From contig NW_004754916.1 in the NCBI RefSeq assembly GCF_000188695.1, forward strand, positions 469,265 to 480,730: 11,466 bases of DNA, in the 5' to 3' direction. Position 1 is the stretch's first letter. Each line of letters begins with the position of its first letter. The translations under genes and the position numbers were made by a program. The notes below the pieces were generated by a model, which was not told the DNA's origin, made no database searches, and saw only the letters and a list, made by a program, of their open reading frames with translations. The stretch comes from Salpingoeca rosetta. Lineage: Eukaryota > Opisthokonta > Choanoflagellata > Craspedida > Salpingoecidae. Of this stretch, positions 1 to 8,523 are shown piece after piece.

Positions 1-18
1 GCAGACGAACGAAACAAC

Positions 19-20
<2 letters not shown>

Positions 21-92
<72 letters not shown>
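21..92. repeat. (CA)36 dinucleotide microsatellite
   Basis: An uninterrupted CA tract of 72 nt that starts after an AAC-rich lead-in. It lies 54 nt beyond the stop codon of the minus-strand gene at 146–1834, so in that gene's transcript it would read as (TG)n in the 3' UTR if the UTR extends that far. No gene was seen in 1–145. Confidence 0.97.
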
Positions 93-93
<1 letters not shown>

Positions 94-145
94 CGATTAT
101 GCTCCGATAGCTTCATTTCATGTTGGGCACGTGCTTGGCATTGTC

Positions 146-1834
146 CTAGTGTCGAGGCTGCATGCTGGCTTGTTGGCGGCGGAAGAGGCCATTCAAGGGG
201 TGGCCGGTGTTGGTCTTGGTGTGGCTGATGCTGCTGTTCCTGTTGTTGCGAAAGGAGGTTGCCTGTGTGGCTGCCAGCTTCTTGCTTGCGCTCCGCACGC
301 CATACATGGACTTGTACTTTTCCTCCTTACTCGCCGGCGGAAGCGACATGGCGGACCGTGCGTGCAGGCTCTGTGTTCTGGGCGAAACACGCGGCCACGT
401 GGCATCAGCGTTAGTTGTGTTGCTACTATTGCTGCTGTTGTGATTGAGTGTGGCCGAGGAGGTGAACGTCGGTGTCGTTGGCGCGGGAGCGGAGGCGCCA
501 AGGACAACGGCTGGGTGGTCGTAGTCATCATCACGGGGCGGCTGTGAACCCGAAGAGGAGGAAGAGATGAGTTGCACGTCGTTGTACGCGTGCTGCTGCG
601 GTTGCTGCTGCTGTTTGGGTGGGAGCTGGGGCGGGGTTGAAGGGACGTCGTAGACGGCCGCGTAGTCCTCTTCTTGCTGCTGTTGCTGCTGCTGTTGCTG
701 CTGCGGTAGTGGTGGTGGCGGTGGTTGCTGGCGGCGTTGTGGGGGCAGGGGCGGCGGCGGTGCTGGAGAGGAAGAAGCCACTGGCACAACGTAGACCTGT
801 CGGGAGGCGCTGCCTGCGCTGTTGTTGCTGTGCTTGTCGTTGGGCGATGTCGCTCCACTGGTTCTCGGTGGCAAGGGAGGGGCTGGTGGCTGCGGTGAAC
901 TGGCGGACACTGACGCCACGCGAGGGCGCAGTGGAGGAGGCGGTGGCGATGGCGGAGATGGGCGAGAAGCCTTTCCGAGCGTGTGGGAGAGCGGTTGCGT
1001 AGACAGGGTTGAGCGACGCGGCGGTGGGAGTGCAGGGGCTCGACCGAGGGTGGAGGAGGTCCGGCGGGCTGTCGTGGTGATGGTCGCGGCCTTGCCAGAC
1101 ACAGACGGGGTGAGTCCTGCAATGGTGGGGTGGCTGTAACCTTCGTGCTTGTTGATGGTGTTGCTGTTGGTGGTTGTGGCGCTGGTGCTGCTGCTGGTGC
1201 TGCGCCTGAACGAAGGCTGTGATGGAGCGAGGCCTGTGACGGTGGGGTGGCTGTACCCTTCGTGCTTGTTGCTGGTGGTGTTGGTGGTGGTGGTGGTGCT
1301 GCTGCACCTGAACGACGGTTGTGATGGAGCGAGGCCTGTGACGGTGGGGTGGCTGTAGTCATCTAACCCGTCGTCGTCGTCGTTGTCGTCATCGTCGTTG
1401 TCGTGGCTGTTGCCTGTTGTTGGTGGAGGGGCCACTCCTCTGCTGTTGGTGGTGCTCAAGGTTCTTGTCCTGTTGATCATGCTCAAAGTTGCTGTCCTGT
1501 TGATCATGGTGCCACACGCATCTGGGATGACGGTGGGGTGGTCATAGTCGCTGTCCTGCTGTCCGGACGGGGCAGTGTCCGGTTGTTGTTGGTGGTGATG
1601 TTGTGGTCGTTGTTGGTGGTTTGTGTTCATCCAGGTGTGCCTGTTCTTGGAGGAGACGTGACAAGAAGCGGTGCGTCGTGGGGGAGGCAGCTCTGGCGCC
1701 GTGGCTGGTGGGCCGTGCTGTCCGGTTGGCCGCCTCCTGGTCATGAGGGTGGCGGATGAGGTCGTGGTGGCCGCAGAAGTCGTGTCGTCCACGCGCGCCC
1801 TGCACCGACGCGGCTGCTGCTGCCAACGCTGCAT
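146..1834 (-). CDS. Proline/glutamine-rich tyrosine-motif docking protein (putative phosphotyrosine scaffold), 562 aa
   Basis: Single open frame with a TAG stop at 146–148. The frame is open upstream to 2356, but the first ATG is at 1834 with A at -3, so I start there. No catalytic domain is visible. Tyrosine motifs (numbering from this ATG) are Y97-DHPTV, Y160-SHPTV, Y194-SHPTV, Y233-SHPTI, Y348-VVP, Y391-AAV, Y395-DVP, Y417-NDV, Y438-DHPAV and Y511-GVR. YDVP is the Crk-type SH2 ligand known from p130Cas-family proteins. Proline motifs PELPPPRR (~47–54), PALPPPRR (~267–274) and PPAPPLPPR (~316–324) resemble SH3 ligands. An acidic Asp/Asn run lies at ~145–159 and a poly-Q run at ~378–387. The protein is predicted to be largely disordered. 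The scaffold role is inferred from motif density; it could instead be another disordered cytoplasmic or nuclear protein. The gene is divergent from the one at 2713. Upstream non-coding exons cannot be excluded. Confidence 0.75.
   Translation of the reverse strand: MQRWQQQPRRCRARVDDTTSAATTTSSATLMTRRRPTGQHGPPATAPELPPPRRTASCHVSSKNRHTWMNTNHQQRPQHHHQQQPDTAPSGQQDSDYDHPTVIPDACGTMINRTATLSMINRTRTLSTTNSRGVAPPPTTGNSHDNDDDDNDDDDGLDDYSHPTVTGLAPSQPSFRCSSTTTTTNTTSNKHEGYSHPTVTGLAPSQPSFRRSTSSSTSATTTNSNTINKHEGYSHPTIAGLTPSVSGKAATITTTARRTSSTLGRAPALPPPRRSTLSTQPLSHTLGKASRPSPPSPPPPPLRPRVASVSASSPQPPAPPLPPRTSGATSPNDKHSNNSAGSASRQVYVVPVASSSPAPPPPLPPQRRQQPPPPPLPQQQQQQQQQQEEDYAAVYDVPSTPPQLPPKQQQQPQQHAYNDVQLISSSSSGSQPPRDDDYDHPAVVLGASAPAPTTPTFTSSATLNHNSSNSSNTTNADATWPRVSPRTQSLHARSAMSLPPASKEEKYKSMYGVRSASKKLAATQATSFRNNRNSSISHTKTNTGHPLNGLFRRQQASMQPRH
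1105..1357 (-). repeat. Three imperfect tandem copies of a YSHPT-containing coding unit
   Basis: Inside the minus-strand gene, three copies (about 1105–1152, 1204–1272 and 1306–1357) code for the core Y-S-H-P-T-[VI]-x-G-L. The upstream two protein copies continue into APSQPSFR; the middle and last are preceded by KHEG. Copies are 34 and 39 residues apart, with Ser/Thr/Asn-rich spacers of variable length. The two larger copies are close to identical in DNA over about 45 nt, which indicates internal duplication of one docking unit. Confidence 0.85.
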
Positions 1835-2712
1835 GATGATGTGACAAGGGGAGAAGGGTTCTGGGGTTGTTGCCTTGCTGTTTGCTTTTGCTGTTGTCTT
1901 TCGCAGCTGTCGACGGAAAAATGAACCTGCTGTTCTGCTGTTTGTTCGGTGGGTTGTGTTAGTGGATGGTGATGAGCTGTCTTGCTTTGCTTGCTTCTTG
2001 TGGGAATGCGGCTTCGCTGTTGTTGTGAGATGCGCAGTGTGTCTGATGCCGCCTGATGCCACCCACCCAAACCACGCACATGCACATGTCCGTTCGTTTT
2101 CCCCTTTGTTCTTTGAACCTACCGACACAACCACCACAACAACACCAACAACCACAGAAACCTCACCCACGTGTACACGTCGTCGAGAATCGGACACCAA
2201 CGGCACGAATCGTTTTGTGGCGTGCTGTTGTGTGGCGCGTGTGCGTGTGTGAGCGTGGGACGCGTTCGGTGCGCACTTCCAGCAAAAATTGGACAGTATT
2301 TCCGAAATTAGTTCCGTTCTCGCCGTTTTGACCAAATGTGAGTCACGAAACGTCACTCCTTGACAGATATCGGTGGGATACGTGGTGGCGTTCTGAGCCT
2401 ACTGCCTTTGTTCTCCAAGCGTCACAACCGTCGTTGTTTAACAAAGAGGACAAACCAACAAAGAGCGACCCGCAACCGCAACAACAACGACCGGATGGGC
2501 AGAACGCGCCACACAAGAACAAGCAGTCGACGACGAAACACAACACGTGTGCGCCGTTGTGTTGGAGGGCAACAAACACGCGAAAGAGTAGCAGAAAGCA
2601 CTGCACCACCATTTCACGCCTCCCTTCCACGCAATTCACAAACCCGCTGCTGCCTCTTGTTGTTGTCGCCGCCCAAGCAAGGAAGCAAAAAGCAAGAGAA
2701 CTAAATTACACT
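1835..2712. promoter_or_regulatory. Shared intergenic region of two divergent genes (candidate bidirectional promoter)
   Basis: 878 bp separates the proposed ATGs of the minus-strand gene (1834) and the plus-strand gene (2713). Both reading frames stay open across part of it, but only through GTG-type starts, which are not expected in a nuclear eukaryotic gene, so I read it as promoter plus 5' leaders. Visible elements include an E-box CACGTG at 2168–2173, an ETS-like CACTTCC at 2274–2280 and the bZIP-type cluster at 2339–2355. No TATA box is obvious. The sense of the plus-strand leader is rich in CAA/ACA triplets. Confidence 0.45.
2339..2355. promoter_or_regulatory. AP-1/TRE consensus next to a CRE half-site
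   Basis: TGAGTCA at 2339–2345 is an exact palindromic AP-1 consensus, and CGTCA at 2351–2355 is a CRE half-site 5 bp away. Both are targets of bZIP factors in animals and fungi. They sit between the two divergent genes, but 7-mers occur by chance, so function is unproven. Confidence 0.25.
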
Positions 2713-3594
2713 ATGGAACAGCAGCAGCCACGGCAACAACAACAGCAGCAACAAAGTCGCCGGTTTGCTGTGCGGCCGCCACCACCGCCGCTTCCAACAG
2801 AGCAGCCGCCAACGGGGAAACATGCGTGGGATCCAAAGAGCTATGACATGATGGAGGAGACGGGCTCATCGTCAGCCCACACACACCAAGGCACACACCA
2901 AGGCACACATCAAGGCACACATCAAGGCTACCCACTCGCCCCTGCCACACAACACCCGCCCACGGGCAAACATGCGTGGGATCCAAAGAGATACACCATG
3001 GTGGAGGAGACGGGCTCATCCACAACGCTGCCAACCCACTCCCGGACAGCATCGATCCAAGGTCTCAACCAACGCGCGTCCAAACAGCACCACCAACAAC
3101 AACAACAACAACAACAACCACAGCAACAACCGGACAGGCGAACCGAAACGCTGCTTGAACAGCAACAGCGAGTCGCCATGCAACACCGGCAACAACACCA
3201 CCAACAGCACCAACAGCAACAAGGGCGTGCGGTGGGGGCTCACGACGACACGCGCAGGCCCTCGGTGGTGTTTGGCCTTGCAAAGCCTGCACCCTCTTAC
3301 ACTGGCACCATGCAGCGGGCACGAATGCCCTCGCCCCCAACGCCACCTGGCACCACGCAAACAACAATGGCAACGTCTACAAGCGTGACGGGTACAGCAG
3401 CGGAGGGGGAGCTTCCACCGCCACCTCCACCACCACTCATGCCACGCGGCACGGCCACCATCAATCGAGGGACAAGAAGAACCACTAGTAACACGCCGCT
3501 TGGCGACACGCCACGCAAGAAGGCCATCCACGCGTACTCGCATCCCATCATCTTCTCCCGCGAAGAGGCTGACAAGCGTGCACGAGAGCGCGGA

Positions 3595-3663
<69 letters not shown>

Positions 3664-4359
3664 AGGCGTAGAGGAAGCAGCACAGCCCACACTGATGCCA
3701 GTGGTGACGACGAAGGCACTGTGTTTGGTTTCCCAGGACAGCTGATCGGGTTGGATACATTGAACTCCAAGCACACAGCAGTGTCAGCATCAGTGGCAAG
3801 GCGACCACAAGTGGCAGCAGCCACAAGCACCACCACGGCCACCACCACAACAGCAACAGCATTGCCATCCCCACCTTTGCCGCCACTTCCACCCGGTTTG
3901 TCAACGCACCACCGACAGCGGGCGGCCACGGGCACAACGGCAGTGCGCAGCATTGAGCTTGATCGCCGAGCGCTGCAGTACGATGACTTTGAACCACCGT
4001 CGTTGCGACAGCAACGGGCAGGCAGGAGTGGATCGGGCGGGGCACGCGTGTTTGGCCAAGCCACGGCGTCCACGCAAGACGAGGTGATGCAGCACAACGT
4101 GTATGGCCAACGCGTGCAGCGAAATGACATCAGCATCAACGGCGCAAACGGCCGACGCATCACCATCACAGATCGCCAGGGCTCTGTCTTGGAAAAGCGC
4201 AGGCAGCTGCTCCGACAACACCAGCAACAGCAGCAAAGCGGTGGCGATAACAGCAGCAGTGACACGAGTGCATCCACCAGCACGGACACGTCCAACAGCT
4301 CCGAGTCCTTGGATGAGCAGCAGGTCCGCGTCTTGCTCGGCGATTTTGCCCCGTATTGA
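2713..4359 (+). CDS. Poly-Q, proline-rich protein with duplicated GKHAWDPK-tyrosine repeat and a YSHP motif, 548 aa
   Basis: ATG 2713 is the only in-frame ATG upstream of the coding region proper and has strong Kozak context (A at -3, G at +4). The stop is TGA at 4357–4359. Two copies of PPTGKHAWDPK-x-Y-x-M-x-EETGSS lie at residues 32–53 and 82–103. The first holds Y44-DMM, which fits the YxxM class of PI3K-type SH2 ligands; the second holds Y94-TMV. Between them is a four-copy THQG run (about 57–72). Y275-SHPII matches the motif of the divergent neighbour. Other features are Y423-DDFEPP, VFG-containing patches near 187, 337 and 446, a 23-Gln tract at 295–317, several shorter Q runs, poly-Pro at ~235–241, and a basic/EK-rich segment near 479–505 ending in a Ser/Thr/Asp tail and a terminal tyrosine. 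No known globular domain is visible. A role as a disordered tyrosine-phosphorylated adaptor is an inference. Confidence 0.7.
2806..3021 (+). repeat. Duplicated 22-residue GKHAWDPK coding repeat flanking a 12-nt THQG minisatellite
   Basis: The two copies of the 22-residue unit are encoded at 2806–2871 and 2956–3021, 150 nt apart, with long identical DNA stretches such as CATGCGTGGGATCCAAAGAG. Between them, about 2880–2928 holds four copies of a 12-nt unit coding for T-H-Q-G with CAC/CAT and CCA/TCA variation. The conserved residues around the single tyrosine in each copy suggest selection on the peptide. Confidence 0.85.
3595..3663 (+). repeat. (CAGCAA)n hexanucleotide tract coding for 23 Gln
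   Basis: 69 nt of almost pure alternating CAG/CAA codons inside the 548-aa protein. The pure 6-nt period suggests recent slippage. The poly-Q runs of the neighbouring gene near 660–705 are more irregular mixtures of the same codons. Confidence 0.95.
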
Positions 4360-4399
4360 GAATGTGCGTGCGCGTGTGTGTGTGTGTGTTGTGTGTGTG

Positions 4400-4448
<49 letters not shown>

Positions 4449-4986
4449 TTTTTGAGGTGCTGGTGCTGGTGCTGGCACTAGTGTATTGGGAGGCCGCTGA
4501 CATGCAAGTTTGAGTTATTGTTGTTGCCGTCTTCATCAGCTGGTTTGGTTCTTGCTTCTTGGCTTCGCTCATGCTTTTCCTTCATTTCATTCGTTCTTTC
4601 TTATTTTCTTCTGCACTGCATCATGAAATGGATCGCTGAGTTGACATGACTGAGAGGTGAAAGGCATAAAAGGCGTGGTGCGTGTGGATGGATGTGGCGC
4701 AGCAGAGTCTGAGAGTGAAACTAGTGGTGGACTTATCCCCTCCCTTCGTTAAAATCACATCACATCATTCGATCCGCCTTGAAGTTCTGTTCGTGGCGTT
4801 TTGGGAATGTGCGTGACAAGCATGCATGTTAGAGGGTGGCGAAGCACAAGCATCCTGGCAGCTGCAGCTGCTTGCGACAACCGCAAGGAGCAGGCGATGC
4901 ACTCTTCAGGCAGGCAAGCAAGCACCAGCACATCGTTCCATTCAGCCATTCCAACGGCCACCCACAAGTACGCCCTCGCGATCGCC
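4360..4986. other. Intergenic region between the 548-aa gene and the eight-exon gene
   Basis: No convincing gene. It begins with the TG-rich tract listed separately, then T-rich sequence. A TATA-like CATAAAAGG lies at 4665–4673, about 320 bp before the proposed start at 4987. An in-frame ATG at 4807 could add 60 residues to the next protein, but the segment it codes for has no recognisable quality and would bury the signal peptide. No AATAAA is obvious after the stop at 4359. Confidence 0.5.
4363..4453 (+). repeat. (TG)n tract with a terminal T-run, just after the stop codon
   Basis: An interrupted GT/TG tract starts within 5 nt of the TGA at 4357–4359 and ends in nine or ten T residues. It is probably part of the 3' UTR. 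It mirrors the other divergent gene, whose sense strand also reads (TG)n shortly after its stop. Confidence 0.95.
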
Positions 4987-7578
4987 ATGAGTGTGAGGCT
5001 TCTGTTGTTGCTGCTGACGCTCGGCCTCGTCGCTGCACCGAGCGCGACGATGAGGGTGATGGCGATGGCTGCCTCTTCCGAGTCTTCTGCTGGTGATGGT
5101 GATGCCGATCCCCGCGCCGCGTCGCCGCGAGCGAGCGCGTTCAGCTCATCCACTGCACACCTTGGGGTGGGAGCGACGCAGGCGCCACCAAAACGCGTGA
5201 CAAATGCACAGCGTGCTGCTGATGCAGCATGGCGTGCTGCGCCAGCAGATGCGCCTTCGCAGTACCTTGTGGACAAGAAGCCAACCAACGATGGTGGGCT
5301 GCTCTTTGTCTACACAAACGACAAGGACGCAGGCGCTGCGCCTGAAGAGCACCCCTTGCCGCCTTGTGACGTCTCTGCAGTCATCAGCTATCGCGAACGC
5401 ATTGACCCGATCCATCAGGTGTGCGATGTGTGCATGAGTGCATGTGTGTATGGATGTGTTCGTGTGTTATGTACATGTGTTTGGGGTTGTACGTGTGTGT
5501 GTGTGTTTGTGTGTGTTTGTGTGTGTGTGTGTGTGTTTGTTTGTTTGTATGTTTGTGGTTGTACGTGCACCCTTGCTTGCTTTTCGACAACCTCGAACTG
5601 TATCTCTCCCTCCCTTTCTCTTTCTGTCTCACTCACTCACTCACACACACACACACTCACTCTCTCTGAATGAAGATTATTCAAACGCGGCTGCGCCAGG
5701 AGGGCGTGTGCCACTTTCATCTTGTGGTTGTGTTGTGGGACGTGGCATGGACCAAGCATCAGGTGGGGAGTGTGCTGCGCTAAGGTATTTGCATCGTGCC
5801 TGCAGGCAAGCAAGCGAGCGTGTAAGAGTGCTTTGCTGGCTTGGTTTTGTGGTCCACTCACCAATGCTCACACACACATTTTGTTTGTGTTGACAGGTGG
5901 AGGAGTATGTTCGTGTACTGAAGACACGACCGCGGACAACATTGCTGATCCACCGCGGATCGCTGACGTGCTATATGTGTTTGCGCAACATGGCCTTGCC
6001 ATACATTGCCTCCACCAAGTACACCCTCTGGGCAGATCACGGCACCTTGTGGAAGGACAAGTACGCATGGAGATGCGTGTGTGTGTGTGTGTGTTGCGAT
6101 GTGTGTGTGTGTGTGTGTGTGCGTGTGTGCATTGCTGGTGTGTGGCAGTACTGACATCCATTTATTATTACTCTCTCCAACCCTCTCCCTCCCCTCCCTT
6201 CTTATTTGCACACACACTAGCATGCTGGCGGTGATGCTGAAGACGGCGAGGACAGATCCTCGCAAGCCCGTGCTGGTCGCCCCACACGTCAACGAATTCG
6301 AAAGCACTGACGGTCATATCACGTGCGTGAGAAATGGCAACAGTACTGGCCATGGCAGTCCCCCTTTCGTGATGTTCACGCCGCCGTGCCAGCCGTGCCA
6401 TTATCCTTCACCTCTTGCTTGTTACCAACCGACTTGCATTGCTCACATGGCTCGTTTGCTCTCTTGCTTTTCCGTTCTCGTCGCCGCTGTTAGGGTCTGG
6501 CGCAACAGCACGATGGCGGAGGAGGGCGATTCGCACCATCCCCACACGTACATCCTCTTGTACTCGAGTGCAAAGGACAGGCCCCTCTCCATTCGCCAGC
6601 GTTTCGGCACAGTCGCTCCAAAGGGGGTGCGTGCGTGCGTGTGTGCATGTGTGTGTGTGTGTGTATGTGTGCTTGTGTGCGTGTATGTGTGCGCATGCAT
6701 AACACCCATTGGTCATGTTTGAGCCTCCTCCTTTGAGCCCTGCCCTTACCTGTTGTTTTGTCTTCTCCTTTCCACAGACAACGGTCGTGAATGGCGTGGC
6801 GGCAACCGACTTGGCCGAGCCTCACATCTACCTCACCGCAAACCAATACTACTTCCAAGTCCTGTAAGTGGCGCGCACGTGTGTGCTTGTGTGTGTGCAT
6901 GTGCGTGTGCGTGTATGCGTATGCGAGCGTGTGTGTGTGTGTGTGTGTGCGTGTGTGCGTGCGTGTGTGTGTGTCTGTGCTTATGGTTGCGTTTTCCAAA
7001 GCCCGTCTCGCGCTCGCCCGACCACTGATCTCACTCATCCCACTCATCCCACTCCTCCTCCCTGCGTGTTCGAGAAGGCCCCATTTTCTGGTGGTCAGGG
7101 CCGCTTGATGCATACGCTGAGCCTGCCCATTCTCCGCAAATTCGGTCGCCAGCGCCAGGTGACGCAGGTGGAAGCAGAGGGCGCTTTCCCTCTGCCATCG
7201 GTACGTCATCAGAACATGATTTCGTGTGTGATGCGATCGTGTGTCTGTTGGCAGGTTGGCGGAAAGAACTGACTCTGAAACTGAACACTCATTCCCCCCC
7301 CCCCCCCCCACACACACACACACAAACACGCACACACGTGCAGAGTGGGTACGAGGCGAGCGATGTCATCAACTTCATGTGGCAATGGGAGCCCATGACC
7401 AACATTCAACACACACACTACACGAATGCCAACAACGGCTTTGTTGACCTCAACTTTCGGTGAGCGATGGACGAAACGTGGATAGAGCATGCAGTGTCGT
7501 ACTTGCTCTGATGATTTTACCGAATATTGCGGCCCTTCAAGTTGCCTGCTTCTTTGGTTCACACACACACACACACAC

Positions 7579-7655
<77 letters not shown>

Positions 7656-8523
7656 TACACCGATCCACAACCTACACAACAGGTGCCTGCACAGCGACTT
7701 GACGATGCGCTTGTCGGAGATGTCGATGCTGGAGCGCGTACCCAACGACCCGCAGACACACGCGGCACTAATCATGGGCCAGCTTGGGCTTGCCTTCTGG
7801 CACCAGTTTTGCTTCGTCGACGGCGCAGACGTAAACGTGGCCAAGCACCCCATGCAGCTGTCGCAGGGCGCATTCACCTGCAATCGCTGGCTCTCCCTGC
7901 CAGAGGCGCTTGGCATGCACCCGCACACCCGCAAGAGCAGAGGCATCGTCTTCCGCAGCGAATTCAGCGTGCTGCACTCGGTGCCCTTCAACCTCACCGC
8001 CGCAGACGAGCTGCGAGGTGCGTGGGACGAACGTGTCAGACACCTCTCCTGGACGAGCGTGAGCAGGCTGGCTGAAGGAAAAGTGGAGACCAAGTGCCTG
8101 GACCGCCGCTATGCGATTGCCATCATCTCTGGCCTGGATACGAACCTCCCCGGTCACCTCCGCCTGCTTCGCAGCCTGCAGGGCCTGTCGTCCCTCGTGC
8201 TGGAGGAGGCGGGCGAACCCACCGGGAAGACGAAGGCCAGCAGCACCAGGACGCAGCTGTGGCTGCTGCTCAAGACGCGACCACTGAAGAAGACGCCGGT
8301 GCCGTTGCGGTCCTTCGCTGCATTGCTGGACGATGTCGTGGAGCAGGTGCGCTTGCACAATCCACAACACACTGGGCAGTTTTTGAAGGTGCAGTACCTC
8401 TCAGCGGAGGGCGACGCTACGGAGCAGTACGTGCTCTGGACAGCAGGCTTGAAGGTGCGCGGCGTGCGACACCACCGCATCGCCCTCCAGGAGCTGCAGG
8501 GCGCGCTCAGGCCAAGGTGGTGA
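4987..8523 (+). CDS. Eight-exon gene for a 690-aa secretory-pathway protein of unknown family
   Basis: Exons by splice signals and phase: 4987–5418, 5897–6060, 6221–6322, 6494–6626, 6778–6863, 7002–7200, 7344–7459 and 7683–8523 (TGA). All junctions are GT–AG and keep one frame, for 2073 nt in all. The least certain acceptor is 7001, chosen because it alone gave the required phase. ATG 4987 (G at -3) starts a signal peptide or signal anchor: MSVR, then a leucine-rich core through about residue 17 and small residues to A20. Residues 30–90 are Ala/Ser-rich and low complexity. From about 91 the protein looks globular, with stretches such as YTLWADHGTLWKD (186–198), KPVLVAPHVNEF (213–224), GYEASDVINFMWQWEP (374–389), and an FWHQFCFVDGADV segment near 449–461. 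Possible N-glycosylation sites are N237 (NST) and N514 (NLT). I recognise no catalytic motif or family. An ER/Golgi lumenal, secreted or type II membrane location is inferred from the N-terminus. Five of the seven introns (1, 2, 4, 5, 7) carry long TG or CA tracts, and intron 6 carries poly-C plus CA. Confidence 0.7.
5419..5896 (+). other. Intron 1 of the eight-exon gene, with TG-rich 5' part and CA tracts toward the 3' end
   Basis: The donor is CAG|GTGTGC and the acceptor TTGACAG|GTGG, phase 0. About 5420–5560 is strongly TG/TGTT-rich. CA/CTCA runs lie at about 5630–5670 and 5869–5879, the latter 17 nt before the acceptor. A 13-nt GCAAGCAAGCGAG stretch lies near 5807. Confidence 0.75.
6061..6220 (+). 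other. Intron 2 of the eight-exon gene, TG repeat at donor side and CA run at acceptor side
   Basis: Donor GTACGC at 6061 and acceptor CACTAG ending at 6220, phase 2. (TG)n covers about 6076–6130, then a pyrimidine-rich tract, then CACACACA directly before the acceptor. The joined codon is AAC (N199), and the frame continues into MLAVMLKTARTDPRK. Confidence 0.75.
6627..6978 (+). repeat. TG-rich tracts just inside the donors of introns 4 and 5
   Basis: Intron 4 (6627–6777) opens with GTGCGTGCGTGCG and stays TG-rich to about 6695. Intron 5 (6864–7001) opens with consensus GTAAGT and is TG/CG-alternating to about 6978. Exon 5 (6778–6863) lies between them. Read on the other strand these tracts give the His/Thr-rich shadow frames, which are not genes. 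Confidence 0.9.
7294..7338 (+). repeat. C16 run followed by (CA)n before the acceptor of intron 6
   Basis: Sixteen consecutive C residues at 7294–7309 pass directly into an AC repeat and then the acceptor GTGCAG ending at 7343. On the opposite strand the run is G16. It probably acts as the polypyrimidine tract. Confidence 0.9.
7560..7653 (+). repeat. (CA)n microsatellite in intron 7
   Basis: About 94 nt of CA with one CG interruption near 7582, ending about 30 nt before the acceptor at 7682. It lies wholly inside intron 7 (7460–7682). The in-frame open reading through it as His-Thr is a shadow; the exon starts at 7683, where coding quality rises. Confidence 0.95.

Noticed and set aside
193..1362. 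389-aa minus-strand open frame overlapping the docking-protein gene
   Set aside because: Shadow in another frame of the repetitive proline/serine-rich gene; it has no tyrosine or other ordered motif pattern, and its residues follow from the codons of the main frame.
3297..4478. 393-aa minus-strand frame rich in Cys, Leu and His-Thr
   Set aside because: Antisense of the CAG/CAA and TG tracts of the 548-aa gene; the long Cys and His-Thr runs are direct products of the simple repeats.
4807..4986. N-terminal extension of the 690-aa protein from ATG 4807
   Set aside because: It would put 60 poorly structured residues before a clear signal peptide; ATG 4987 has G at -3 and starts the hydrophobic core properly.
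5897..6322. Possible LicD/fukutin-type nucleotidyltransferase (YTLWADHGTLWKD resembles the W-x-D-x-GTL motif)
   Set aside because: The expected downstream Asp-rich metal-binding motif is not present, and one short similarity is not enough to assign the family.
7209..8093. 294-aa minus-strand frame with a long Cys-Val run
   Set aside because: Antisense of exons 7 and 8 and of the (CA)n tract in intron 7; the sense exons have better coding quality and matching splice signals.
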